Both the position numbers and the translations under genes were made by a program. Positions 1 to 8,063 of a stretch of 44,616 nt of DNA are shown in pieces. Every line of letters begins with the position of its first letter. Positions within the stretch are counted from its first letter, which is position 1. Below the pieces are notes generated by a model that had not been told where the DNA came from, did not search any database, and was given only the letters and a program-made list of their open reading frames with translations. Source of the stretch: an uncultured Erysipelotrichaceae bacterium (GTDB lineage Bacteria; Bacillota_I; Bacilli_A; Erysipelotrichales; Coprobacillaceae); assembly GCA_947074115.1 (NCBI GenBank), contig CAMTOK010000005.1, positions 1 through 44,616 on the forward strand, in the 5' to 3' direction.

Positions 1-705
1 CATTGTTAAAGCTTTTGGTAAATATGTTTTTGTAATGTCACTAAAACTTTCTTTAGTATTATTAGTTTTCATATAAGAGTATCCTCCTGTATAGGGAACA
101 ATATCTGTCACATGATAATACCCTTTATAATAGGCTCTGTTTCTAAAAGTAAAAGAATTCCCTAACCCTTGATAAGCGACGCTTTGATAGTTTTTATAAA
201 GATCACTATATTCAAACACAGGATATATTGCATTATAGATTTCCTGTTTATTTGATGCAAAGTCTGTTGTTCCACGAGTTTCATATAAATTACTCACTTC
301 AATGATCACAAGACTTGGATTTTGAACTTTCAACATCTCTTCAAGCATGTAATAAGATACTGCCATATTCTGTTTACTACTTCCCGCGACAAAAGATGTT
401 ATACCAGTTTCGTTCCATAACTGAAGTGGCGACAAAGCGCTGTATAACCCGCTATTTCCAATTGTTAACACTTCTATTTCACCTTGAACTGGTTCACGTT
501 TAGTTACTCCTTTATCTTCATCCGTAGGCGTAACAACGATCACTTCCTTTTCAGGCAACGGTTCTTCCTTTGGAGAAAAGATAGAATAAGCACCAATCAT
601 GAGCGTTAATAAGATTGTTGTTTCTAAAACAAGAAGTAATGCATCCTTTAAAAATCTTTTATATTTGAATTTTATTCTCTTTTTAGCATGCTTTTTTAAT
701 TTCAT
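1..705 (-). CDS. SGNH-like membrane-anchored protein, partial (3' end beyond window)
   Basis: Open frame of 235 codons running off the left edge. It starts at an ATG at 705 preceded by AAAGGAG at good spacing. The N-terminus is strongly basic (residues 1-20), followed by one membrane segment at about 22-43 and an acidic/proline linker. The extracytoplasmic part begins with LTIGNSGLYSALSP (about 81-93), then a segment ending SLVIIEVSNLY. This pattern resembles the SGNH/DltD-like proteins that accompany MBOAT O-acyltransferases in Firmicutes and act on cell-surface polymers. The usual GDS block reads GNS here (residues 83-85). Function is inferred from this pattern only; an MBOAT partner would lie outside the window. 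The gene is divergent from the flippase at 905. Confidence 0.6.
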   Translation of the reverse strand, partial: MKLKKHAKKRIKFKYKRFLKDALLLVLETTILLTLMIGAYSIFSPKEEPLPEKEVIVVTPTDEDKGVTKREPVQGEIEVLTIGNSGLYSALSPLQLWNETGITSFVAGSSKQNMAVSYYMLEEMLKVQNPSLVIIEVSNLYETRGTTDFASNKQEIYNAIYPVFEYSDLYKNYQSVAYQGLGNSFTFRNRAYYKGYYHVTDIVPYTGGYSYMKTNNTKESFSDITKTYLPKALTM

Positions 706-852
706 GACTTCTCCTTTCAAACATAAGTATTCTATCGTATTTTATCTTAAAAATTATAAAAAATAAACAAAATAATGAAATTTCTATATAAATATACTAT
801 TTCACATACATATGATGAAAAATGCTCAAAATAAATATATAGAAATAGTTTT

Positions 853-880
853 TTGAAAATATAGTGAGTCATGATATAAT
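853..880 (+). promoter_or_regulatory. Promoter of the MurJ/SpoVB-like flippase gene
   Basis: TTGAAA (853-858), 16-bp spacer, TATAAT (875-880). Predicted transcription start is about 887, with a short leader carrying a purine-rich ribosome binding site before the ATG at 905. Confidence 0.7.
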
Positions 881-904
881 GATTTGGAAGAAAGTGGGGA
901 TTAG

Positions 905-2506
905 ATGGGACAAACAAAATCTTTTGTAAAACAAGCCTCAATATTAGCTGTCGCTGGGATTGTTGTTCGGATTATTGGTGTACTTTATAGAAGTCCATTA
1001 ACTGAATTAATTACTCCAGAAGGTATTGGGTATTATGGAACAGCATATAACATATACGCTTTAATTCTATTGATCTCTTCTTATAGTATTCCAAGCGCAA
1101 TATCAAAATTAATAGCTGAAAAATTAACATTACATCAATATAATAATGCACAAAAAATATTAAAATGTGCTTATATCTATATTTGTGTCATCGGTGGTGC
1201 AACAGCTCTTGTTACATATATTTTGGCACCATTTATTGTTACAGAGCATGCAGTTCCTGCGCTCCGTGTTTTAACACCAACAATATTCTTATCTGGTTTA
1301 CTTGGTGTATTAAGAGGATATTTTCAAGCGTATCAAACAACAGTCTACACTTCTGTATCACAAATCATTGAACAAGTATTTAACGCTATTGTTTCAATTT
1401 TAGCAGCGTACTTATTTATTCAACCTTATCTTATGGTTGGTGGCTCTGATTTAGCGAGTGCCGGTGCAACTGGGAGTGCAATTGGTACAGGTGCAGGTGT
1501 AACCATTGGTCTTTGTTACATGTTCTTTATGTATATGAGAAAACGTCATAAATTAATTGTACAAGACGAACCTGATTTATCAGAAGATTCATATAAAACA
1601 ATCTTTAGAATGATCATTCAAATCGTTACACCTATTATCTTTGCGACTTGTGTATACAATTTAGTAACAACATTAGATATGTATATTTTCTATTTCTTTA
1701 TGAATATCCAAGGTATATCAACAGTTGAAGCCGTCACAATGTATGGAATTTATTCAGGTGAGTTTATCGTTCTTCAAAATGTTCCTGTTGCATTAGCATC
1801 AGCAATGTCAACTGCGGCTATTCCTTCAATAGCGTCATCTTGGGCATTAAGAAATAAAAATATGACTCGTTCACAAATCGCATCAAGTATTCGTGTCACA
1901 ATGATTATATTAATACCATCAGCAATTGGGTTAGCCATTCTTGCCTTCCCAATCATTGGTCTCTTATTCCCTCAAGAAGAAACACTTTATATTGCAACTA
2001 ATCTATTGATTTTAGGTTCACCAGCAATCGTGTTCTTTGGATTATCAACTTTGACCAATGGGATATTACAAGCAATTGGTGAAGTGAATGTTCCATTAAA
2101 AAACGCTATTGTTGCGTTAGGATATCACATTGTCTTACTCGTCATCTTATTAATGTTAACACCATTGGATCTCTTTGCGCTTGTTATCGCGAATACAACG
2201 TACGGTTTCCATATATGTTACTTAAACAGTAAAGCTTTAAAACGCTACACACACTATAAAGATGAGTTACGCAGAACTTATTTCTTACCTCTCTTAGCAG
2301 CTGTCATTATGGGTGTTGTCACATATATAACTTATTACGGTTTATTTGCATTAACATCACGTGTTTTATTCCCAATGTTAATTTCATTTATATTAAGTGT
2401 CACTGTGTATTTCGTTGTTGTTATTTTCTTATATAGTGATCATCTAGAAGAATTAGAACAAATACCATATTTAACTAAAATAGCAAGAAAAATATTAAAA
2501 AAATAA
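905..2506 (+). CDS. MurJ/SpoVB (YtgP)-type polysaccharide or lipid II flippase
   Basis: A 533-residue polytopic membrane protein with roughly 14 hydrophobic segments. The N-terminal motif (KSFVKQASILAVAGIVVRIIG, then YRSPLTELITPEGIGYYGTA) is typical of the MOP-superfamily SpoVB/YtgP group, members of which flip lipid II or other undecaprenyl-linked saccharides across the cytoplasmic membrane. Length matches the family (about 520-550). The start at 905 follows AAGTGGGGA. It is monocistronic, with its own promoter and a terminator shared with the convergent corA. Whether it is the essential lipid II flippase or a sporulation-type paralogue cannot be told from sequence alone. Confidence 0.88.
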   Translation: MGQTKSFVKQASILAVAGIVVRIIGVLYRSPLTELITPEGIGYYGTAYNIYALILLISSYSIPSAISKLIAEKLTLHQYNNAQKILKCAYIYICVIGGATALVTYILAPFIVTEHAVPALRVLTPTIFLSGLLGVLRGYFQAYQTTVYTSVSQIIEQVFNAIVSILAAYLFIQPYLMVGGSDLASAGATGSAIGTGAGVTIGLCYMFFMYMRKRHKLIVQDEPDLSEDSYKTIFRMIIQIVTPIIFATCVYNLVTTLDMYIFYFFMNIQGISTVEAVTMYGIYSGEFIVLQNVPVALASAMSTAAIPSIASSWALRNKNMTRSQIASSIRVTMIILIPSAIGLAILAFPIIGLLFPQEETLYIATNLLILGSPAIVFFGLSTLTNGILQAIGEVNVPLKNAIVALGYHIVLLVILLMLTPLDLFALVIANTTYGFHICYLNSKALKRYTHYKDELRRTYFLPLLAAVIMGVVTYITYYGLFALTSRVLFPMLISFILSVTVYFVVVIFLYSDHLEELEQIPYLTKIARKILKK

Positions 2507-2550
2507 GGAAGTTATTAAAGAGAATCTCTTTAAAAAAACTTCCTTTTTTT
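2505..2550. terminator. Bidirectional terminator between flippase gene and corA
   Basis: AAGGAAGTT (2505-2513) pairs with AACTTCCTT (2537-2545), with an inner TTAAAGAG/CTCTTTAA stem. T-runs lie on both strands. The flippase stop codon lies in the stem foot and the corA stop lies inside the structure. Confidence 0.85.
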
Positions 2551-3456
2551 AAACCAAAATATCAATCCTAATGTAATCAATATACAAACAACAATGACCA
2601 TCAAATAAGCATAACGATACTCCAATTCTGGCATATACTTAAAGTTCATCCCATACCAACCAACAATAAGTGTCAAAGGTAAAAAAATGGATGTCACAAC
2701 TGTAAAGAGTTCCATCGTTTTGTTCATTTTATAATCTAATCTTGATTGATAGTTTTCCCTTGATTGAATTAATAATTCTCTTAAGAGGTGAACGTAATTA
2801 TCAAGTCTCTGTATTTTTCTTATAAGTATATCATAATACTTTAAATCATCTTCTTCACTTGGTAAATTGATTTGTAATTCTTCAACAATAGATAAGAGTG
2901 TATCATAATCATGCATCATCACTAATAACTCTTTTGTGAGATGTCTCATCCTTTGTGTAAAGATGACAGGTGTATCGTTATCTTCGGAAATATCTAGTTC
3001 TTCTATTTCTGATTGAATCTCTTCCAAATAGAAATTATCTTTTGATAATAAATCACTTAAAAAACAATAGATTAATCTACCAATTGTTTTGATATCTTCT
3101 CTTTGTTTATGACTAATTGATACAAGAATATCATTTATATGATGATCATCATCTTGAATAATAACTGCAATCATCATATTTTTAAATATATAAAAAGCAA
3201 CAACATCTTTTTTTATTAAAACATTATTTTGATTCATCATAGAAATAATTCCAAAATAATAATCTTGAAAAGGTATGAGGATGTTTTTCTTTTTATAAAC
3301 TGCTTCTTCACACATTTCTATTGTCCGTTTAGAAATATTTAATTCATCATAAATTTCTCTAAATTTATTTAAAGTTATAATACTATAATATAAATCATTT
3401 TCACCATCTTCACATATAAAGATATTTTCATCATCTAGTTCTATTTGAACGAGCAT
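2530..3456 (-). CDS. corA: CorA-family divalent metal (Mg2+) transporter
   Basis: A 308-residue protein: a long cytoplasmic N-terminal domain (about 1-245) followed by two C-terminal membrane helices and a basic tail. The signature GMN motif is present (WYGMNF, G269-M270-N271) at the end of the first helix, as in CorA/MIT channels that conduct Mg2+ as pentamers. The start at 3456 has GGAGGG upstream (GGAGGGATACAATG). It lies 33 bp downstream of the second acyl carrier gene with only a terminator-like hairpin between, so it is probably expressed by read-through or from a promoter inside that gene. The metal transported is inferred from the family. Confidence 0.88.
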   Translation of the reverse strand: MLVQIELDDENIFICEDGENDLYYSIITLNKFREIYDELNISKRTIEMCEEAVYKKKNILIPFQDYYFGIISMMNQNNVLIKKDVVAFYIFKNMMIAVIIQDDDHHINDILVSISHKQREDIKTIGRLIYCFLSDLLSKDNFYLEEIQSEIEELDISEDNDTPVIFTQRMRHLTKELLVMMHDYDTLLSIVEELQINLPSEEDDLKYYDILIRKIQRLDNYVHLLRELLIQSRENYQSRLDYKMNKTMELFTVVTSIFLPLTLIVGWYGMNFKYMPELEYRYAYLMVIVVCILITLGLIFWFKKRKFF

Positions 3457-3464
3457 TGTATCCC

Positions 3465-3495
3465 TCCAAAATAAAAAATAGGGTATCCCCTATTT
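3465..3495 (-). terminator. Hairpin with T-tract after the second ACP gene, in front of corA
   Basis: AAATAGGG (3476-3483) pairs with CCCTATTT (3488-3495) around a 4-nt loop. On the minus strand a T-rich run follows. It overlaps the ACP stop codon and ends just before the corA ribosome binding site, so it could act as a partial terminator. Confidence 0.7.
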
Positions 3496-3711
3496 TTTTG
3501 ATTCTAATAATTGTACTAGATCTTGAACTGTTTTTAAATTCATTAATTCAGCATCTTCAAATTCAACACCTAATTCTTCTTCCATTTCAAACACTAAATC
3601 GACTAAATCTAGTGAATCTATTCCTAAATCTTTAAAAGCACTGTCTAATGTAAGTTCTTTCCCTTTTAACTTATCATTTAACCTATCTTTAATCTTTACA
3701 AAATAGTCCAT
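3490..3711 (-). CDS. Acyl carrier protein, second copy
   Basis: A 73-residue acidic acyl carrier protein. The 4'-phosphopantetheine site is Ser33 in LGIDSLDLVDL. The start at ATG 3711 is chosen because GAGGTG sits 6 nt upstream; a longer frame back to 3750 would run through the promoter -10 box. It is distinct from the acpP at 14505: only the core motif and overall acidity are shared. It is transcribed from a promoter divergent from birA, separate from the main fab operon, and followed by corA. It may serve fatty-acid synthesis or another acyl transfer; the sequence does not decide. Confidence 0.88.
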   Translation of the reverse strand: MDYFVKIKDRLNDKLKGKELTLDSAFKDLGIDSLDLVDLVFEMEEELGVEFEDAELMNLKTVQDLVQLLESKK

Positions 3712-3738
3712 TTTATTCACCTCGTTATATTTTTTTAT

Positions 3739-3767
3739 ATTATACCACACTCGTACACCTTCTACAA
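3739..3767 (-). promoter_or_regulatory. Promoter of the second ACP gene (extended -10)
   Basis: On the minus strand TATAAT (3739-3744) with an extended TGG before it, a 17-bp spacer and a weak TTGTAG -35 (3762-3767). It lies back-to-back with the birA promoter. Confidence 0.65.
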
Positions 3768-3775
3768 TGTTGAAG
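3759..3775. promoter_or_regulatory. Imperfect dyad between divergent birA and ACP promoters
   Basis: CTTCTACAATGTTGAAG is symmetric at 14 of 17 positions and covers the -35 boxes of both divergent promoters. Its ends (CTTC...GAAG) match those of the perfect palindrome at the fab operon promoter (14763-14782), though the spacing differs by one base. It is a possible operator for a shared regulator; this is inference. Confidence 0.35.
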
Positions 3776-3798
3776 AATACGACAAGTTTATGTATAAT
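3770..3798 (+). promoter_or_regulatory. Promoter of birA
   Basis: TTGAAG (3770-3775), 17-bp spacer, TATAAT (3793-3798). Predicted start of transcription is about 3805, which is the birA ATG itself. Confidence 0.7.
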
Positions 3799-3804
3799 AT
3801 TATT

Positions 3805-4764
3805 ATGGAAAATAAAATTAGACTTATACTACAACAAAATAAAGGAAAATATGTTTCAGGACAAGATATGAGTGATGCCCTATTTGTTTCTCGTATGACG
3901 ATATCAAGTGAAATTAAAAAATTAAAACAACAAGGATATGACATTATTACATCTACAAAAAAAGGATATTGTCTCACTGATCAAACGGATATGATTATCT
4001 TAAGTCAGATAAAGGAATCTATTGATTCCCATATCAATAATGTCTTATATTTTGAAACTCTTGATTCAACAAGTACATATATCACAACACATCAAGAGGA
4101 TGTTGGAACTCTCGTAATTGCTGAAGAACAAACACAAGGGAAAGGAAGACAAAACAAACCGTTCTTATCACAAAAGTTTAAGGGGATTTATATGTCTTTT
4201 GTTATTGATCCTCAATTAGATATTCATAAGTCATTAAAAATGACTGCATGTAGTGCTTTGGCCCTTGTTAAAACAATAGAGAAATATTATGATGTGAAAC
4301 CATCTATTAAATGGGTGAATGACATCTATATTGGTGATTTAAAGATAGCTGGTATTCTTTGTGAAGCAACACTTGATTTAAATACTTCTTTAATCAATAG
4401 GATGGTTATTGGTATTGGATTAAATGTTTTTGAGCAAGATTTTAAACAATTTGATTCTATAGCAACGTCTTTAGAAAGTATAACACATACAAAAGTATCA
4501 AGAGAAAAACTCATTATTGAATTTTTTGATCAATTCTTTAATGAGTTTGCTCGAATCGATGATCCATCACTTATGGATGATTATCGACATTATTCAAATA
4601 TATTACATCAACATATTACTGTTTATCAAAACAATACATCTTATGATGCTTATGTTGAACATATTAACGATGATGGAAGTCTACTTATACAGGCAAACAA
4701 CCAATCAATCATCTTAAATTCTGGAGAAATTACAATTCGTAAAGTTACCCCACAGCGCACATAA
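3805..4764 (+). CDS. birA: Bifunctional biotin-protein ligase / biotin operon repressor
   Basis: A 319-residue protein. Residues 1-60 form a winged HTH (VSRMTISSEIKKLKQQGY) and the rest is the ligase domain. The biotinyl-AMP loop reads GKGRQN (112-117) and the KWVND motif follows. It attaches biotin to AccB, encoded in the neighbouring operon, and as biotinyl-5'-AMP complex represses biotin genes; a matching box lies at bioY. Start choice: an in-frame ATG at 3790 lies in the promoter spacer and cannot be transcribed from that promoter; the ATG at 3805 coincides with the predicted transcription start and has no Shine-Dalgarno, suggesting leaderless translation. The 3' end overlaps the convergent fabZ by 20 bp. 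Confidence 0.92.
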   Translation: MENKIRLILQQNKGKYVSGQDMSDALFVSRMTISSEIKKLKQQGYDIITSTKKGYCLTDQTDMIILSQIKESIDSHINNVLYFETLDSTSTYITTHQEDVGTLVIAEEQTQGKGRQNKPFLSQKFKGIYMSFVIDPQLDIHKSLKMTACSALALVKTIEKYYDVKPSIKWVNDIYIGDLKIAGILCEATLDLNTSLINRMVIGIGLNVFEQDFKQFDSIATSLESITHTKVSREKLIIEFFDQFFNEFARIDDPSLMDDYRHYSNILHQHITVYQNNTSYDAYVEHINDDGSLLIQANNQSIILNSGEITIRKVTPQRT

Positions 4765-5173
4765 TTTCGCCTGTGACTGCAACTTCTCCTTCTACACTTG
4801 CGTGTATGGCGGCAAAATAAATGCCGCCTTTTTCTTTTGTTAAAGTGACCTTTAATGTTAAAGTGTCACCCGGGATCACTTGACGTTTAAATCTTGCTTT
4901 ATTAATTCCCGCAAAATAACCAATCTTCCCTTTGTTTTCCTCTTTAGATAATAATAACACACAACCTGTTTGTGCAAGTGCTTCAATAATTAATACACCT
5001 GGCATAACATGTTTATCAGGAAAATGTCCCATAAACTGCATTTCATTTGCACTTACGGCTTTCTTTCCAATAATCGTTAACCCATCTTCACTGATTTCAG
5101 TGATTTGATCAACAAGTAAAAATGGATATCTATGAGGAATAATTTTTTGAATATCATTTGAATTATAAATCAT
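4745..5173 (-). CDS. fabZ: 3-hydroxyacyl-ACP dehydratase FabZ
   Basis: A 142-residue hot-dog-fold dehydratase of normal length. Conserved parts are PHRYPFLLVD (13-22), GHFPDKHVMPGVLIIEALAQ with catalytic His50 and Glu64. It dehydrates 3-hydroxyacyl-ACP to trans-2-enoyl-ACP in the type II elongation cycle. It is the last gene of the operon, 1 bp after fabF, and its end overlaps the 3' end of birA on the other strand. There is no obvious terminator between the two. A FabZ normally cannot isomerise trans-2 to cis-3 decenoyl-ACP; FabN-type bifunctional activity cannot be excluded from sequence but nothing here points to it. Confidence 0.95.
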   Translation of the reverse strand: MIYNSNDIQKIIPHRYPFLLVDQITEISEDGLTIIGKKAVSANEMQFMGHFPDKHVMPGVLIIEALAQTGCVLLLSKEENKGKIGYFAGINKARFKRQVIPGDTLTLKVTLTKEKGGIYFAAIHASVEGEVAVTGEIMCAVG

Positions 5174-5174
5174 A

Positions 5175-6410
5175 TTATACCTCCCACTTCTTAAAGATCA
5201 AAGATGCATTATGACCACCAAAACCTAATGAGTTATTCATAACGTATTGTAATTGGCGATTATGATCATCAAGACTGACTGTTAAATCACATTCAGGATC
5301 TTGATTCTCTAAATGTATTGTTGTTGGAACATATTGGTCCTCTAAAGCTTTTAAACAAATTGCCGATTCTAAAGCACCACTCGCTCCTAGCAAATGCCCT
5401 GTATATGATTTTGTTGACGTCATAACAAGATCTTTGGCATGATCACCAAATGCGCGTTTCACAGCTAATGTTTCAGTCTTATCATTTAACGGTGTACTTG
5501 TTCCATGAGCATTAATGTATTGGATATCACTTGGTGTCAACGATGCATCCTCTAAAGCATCAATCATCGCTTGTGCTCCACCGCTTCCATCACTCATAGG
5601 AGCTGTAATATGGTAAGCATCACAAGTTGCGCCATAACCTACGATTTCACCATAGATATGAGCATTTCTTTCTAATGCATGATCCAATTCTTCTAAGATG
5701 AGAACAGCAGCCCCTTCCCCCATAACAAAACCACTGCGGTCTTGATCAAAAGGAATAGATGCTCTGTCTTTATTTTCACCAACATGTAAAGCTTTCATTG
5801 AAGCAAATCCAGCGACTGATAGTGGTGTAATTGACGCTTCACTTCCACCCGCTATCATCACATCTAAATAACCATCTCTAATTTTATGGAACGCTTCTCC
5901 AATTGCATTTGTACCAGCTGCACATGCTGTTACGATAGATGAAACATGCCCTTTAGCATGAACATCAATCGCAACGCTTCCTGCTGCTAAGTTAATTAAT
6001 GCCATAGGAATGAAGTAAGGCGATACTTTTGCTGGTCCTCTATTTAATAAAGCATGATCTGCATTTTCAATAGAACCAACTCCACCAATACCTGATCCAA
6101 TGATCACTCCAAATTTATTTTGGTTTATTGAATCAGTATCTAAATTTGCATCAGCAATTGCTTGTTGAGAAGCAATTCTTGCAAATTGAGTAAAACGATC
6201 ATTAAACTTCATTTCTCTTTTTGTAAAATAATCTTCTACATTTAATCCTTTAACTTCTCCAGCTAATTTCACTTTATAATCTGTTGTATCAAACAAAGTA
6301 ATTGTATCAATACCACAAACTTTATTTTTTATATTATCCCACATCTCTGATAGTGTATTTCCAATCGGAGATACAACACCCATACCACTGATGACTACTC
6401 TTCTTTTCAT
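5175..6410 (-). CDS. fabF: 3-oxoacyl-ACP synthase II FabF
   Basis: A 411-residue KAS II of standard length with the Cys-His-His triad: Cys163 (VTACAAGTNAIG), His302 (NAHGTSTPLND) and His339 (KSYTGHLLGASG). It extends acyl-ACP with malonyl-ACP and is the elongation condensing enzyme; FabF is also the enzyme that would elongate cis-3 unsaturated intermediates in species without FabB. It lies 11 bp after fabG and 1 bp before fabZ in the fab operon. Confidence 0.96.
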   Translation of the reverse strand: MKRRVVISGMGVVSPIGNTLSEMWDNIKNKVCGIDTITLFDTTDYKVKLAGEVKGLNVEDYFTKREMKFNDRFTQFARIASQQAIADANLDTDSINQNKFGVIIGSGIGGVGSIENADHALLNRGPAKVSPYFIPMALINLAAGSVAIDVHAKGHVSSIVTACAAGTNAIGEAFHKIRDGYLDVMIAGGSEASITPLSVAGFASMKALHVGENKDRASIPFDQDRSGFVMGEGAAVLILEELDHALERNAHIYGEIVGYGATCDAYHITAPMSDGSGGAQAMIDALEDASLTPSDIQYINAHGTSTPLNDKTETLAVKRAFGDHAKDLVMTSTKSYTGHLLGASGALESAICLKALEDQYVPTTIHLENQDPECDLTVSLDDHNRQLQYVMNNSLGFGGHNASLIFKKWEV

Positions 6411-6421
6411 ATTCTACCTCT

Positions 6422-7156
6422 CTACATGACCATGCCACCATCGACATGAATCACTTGACCTGTTATATATTTTGAATCTTCACTTGCTAAAAAGTAAGCC
6501 AATTTAGCAACATCACATGCTTCACCCATATGTCCAAGTGGAATTGTCTTAGAGACACTTTCCTTCACTTGTTCACTTAAAACATGAGTCATATCTGTTT
6601 CAATAAAACCTGGAGCAACAGCATTAACACGGATATGTCTTGGTGCAAGTTCTCTTGCTAAAGATTTCGTTAATCCTATAACGCCTGCTTTACTTGAAGC
6701 ATAATTACATTGCCCAATATTACCACTTACACCAACAACACTTGACATATTGATAATTGAACCACTTCTTTGTTTCATCATAATCTTAGAAACATATTTA
6801 CACATTAAGAAAGTCCCTTTTAAGTTAACATCAATAACATCCATAAAATCTTGTTCACTCATCTTTAGCATAAGTTTATCTCGAGTTATACCTGAATTGT
6901 TCACTAAGACATCGATGCGACCTAATTCTTCTTGAACTGTTGTTACCATTCTTTTCACATCTTCTTCTAAAGCAACATTTCCTTGTACAAGAATAGCTTT
7001 GACTTGATATGACAAGCATTCATCTAAAACAGCCTGTGCACTTTCTTCACTTCCTAAATAATTAATAGCAACATCATATCCTTCTTTAGCAAAAGATAAA
7101 ACTGTTTCTTTACCGATTCCTCTAGAACCACCTGTTATTAATGCGACTTTACTCAT
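6422..7156 (-). CDS. fabG: 3-oxoacyl-ACP reductase FabG
   Basis: A 244-residue short-chain dehydrogenase. The NADPH-binding TGGSRGIG motif is at residues 8-15; catalytic residues are Ser139, Tyr152 and Lys156 (NYASSKAG). The C-terminus VHVDGGM-type motif is typical of FabG. It reduces 3-oxoacyl-ACP in the elongation cycle. The start overlaps the end of fabD by 8 bp, implying translational coupling. Confidence 0.95.
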   Translation of the reverse strand: MSKVALITGGSRGIGKETVLSFAKEGYDVAINYLGSEESAQAVLDECLSYQVKAILVQGNVALEEDVKRMVTTVQEELGRIDVLVNNSGITRDKLMLKMSEQDFMDVIDVNLKGTFLMCKYVSKIMMKQRSGSIINMSSVVGVSGNIGQCNYASSKAGVIGLTKSLARELAPRHIRVNAVAPGFIETDMTHVLSEQVKESVSKTIPLGHMGEACDVAKLAYFLASEDSKYITGQVIHVDGGMVM

Positions 7157-8063
7157 GATTTACGACCTCCAATACTTGTTTTACATCTTCAATTTGATCA
7201 ACACTTAATACAACAACATCTTTAGAAATCTTTTTCACAAAAGATGATAATGTTTTCCCTGGACCTATTTCAATAAATGTATCAATACCTTCTTCAATCA
7301 TAAATTCAATTGACTGTTTAAACTTAACACTTGATTGAATTTGTTGAACTAATATATCAATAATTGATTCATTAGAATAATGACCAAAAATATTATAAAC
7401 AACTGGGATTTCTGGTGTATGAAAACGATAGTTTTCAAGGACCTCTTTTAATTCATAAGATGCTTCATTCAATAATGGTGAATGAAACGCTCCCGATACT
7501 TTTAATGGAATAATTTTTTTAATCCCTGCTTCTTTTAATGCTTCAATCCCTTTTTGCATAGGTTCATTTAATCCAGTAATGACTGTTTGATTTGGTGCAT
7601 TATAATTCGCTATTGTCACACCATCAACAGAACTTAATACAGATTCAATTAAATCTATATCTAAACTTAAAACTGCTGCCATAGAAGATGTTCCAGGTGT
7701 GAGAGCATTTTGCATAATGCGTCCACGCTCTGATACGATTTCTAATGCATCGCTATAATCAATAACATTGCTATAAGCAAGTGCTGAATATTCTCCTAAT
7801 GAAAGACCAGCGACACATTCACATGTCACACCTTGATCTTTTAAAACTTGTGCAATCGCTAATGATGTTAATAAAATACATGGTTGGGCATTTTCAGTTT
7901 GATTTAAAACATCACTTTCAGCATGAAAACAAAGATCTCTATATTTTTGTGTTTGTTCACTTTGATCATAGATTTGTCTTGCTGATTCAAAAGTCTCATA
8001 AAATGTTTTACCCATTGATGCATACTGTGCACCTTGACCCGCAAATAAGAAACCAATTTTCAT
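7149..8063 (-). CDS. fabD: Malonyl-CoA:ACP transacylase FabD
   Basis: A 304-residue acyltransferase. GQGAQ is at residues 9-13, the nucleophile elbow GLSLGEYSAL carries Ser88, and the partner His194 lies in GAFHSPLL. It loads malonate on ACP for FabH and FabF. The start shares one base with the stop of the upstream FabX-like gene, and its 3' end overlaps fabG by 8 bp. Confidence 0.95.
   Translation of the reverse strand: MKIGFLFAGQGAQYASMGKTFYETFESARQIYDQSEQTQKYRDLCFHAESDVLNQTENAQPCILLTSLAIAQVLKDQGVTCECVAGLSLGEYSALAYSNVIDYSDALEIVSERGRIMQNALTPGTSSMAAVLSLDIDLIESVLSSVDGVTIANYNAPNQTVITGLNEPMQKGIEALKEAGIKKIIPLKVSGAFHSPLLNEASYELKEVLENYRFHTPEIPVVYNIFGHYSNESIIDILVQQIQSSVKFKQSIEFMIEEGIDTFIEIGPGKTLSSFVKKISKDVVVLSVDQIEDVKQVLEVVNHE

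Noticed and set aside
747-941. 64-codon minus-strand frame upstream of the flippase gene
   Set aside because: Covers the AT-rich promoter region; no RBS, composition typical of translated intergenic DNA.
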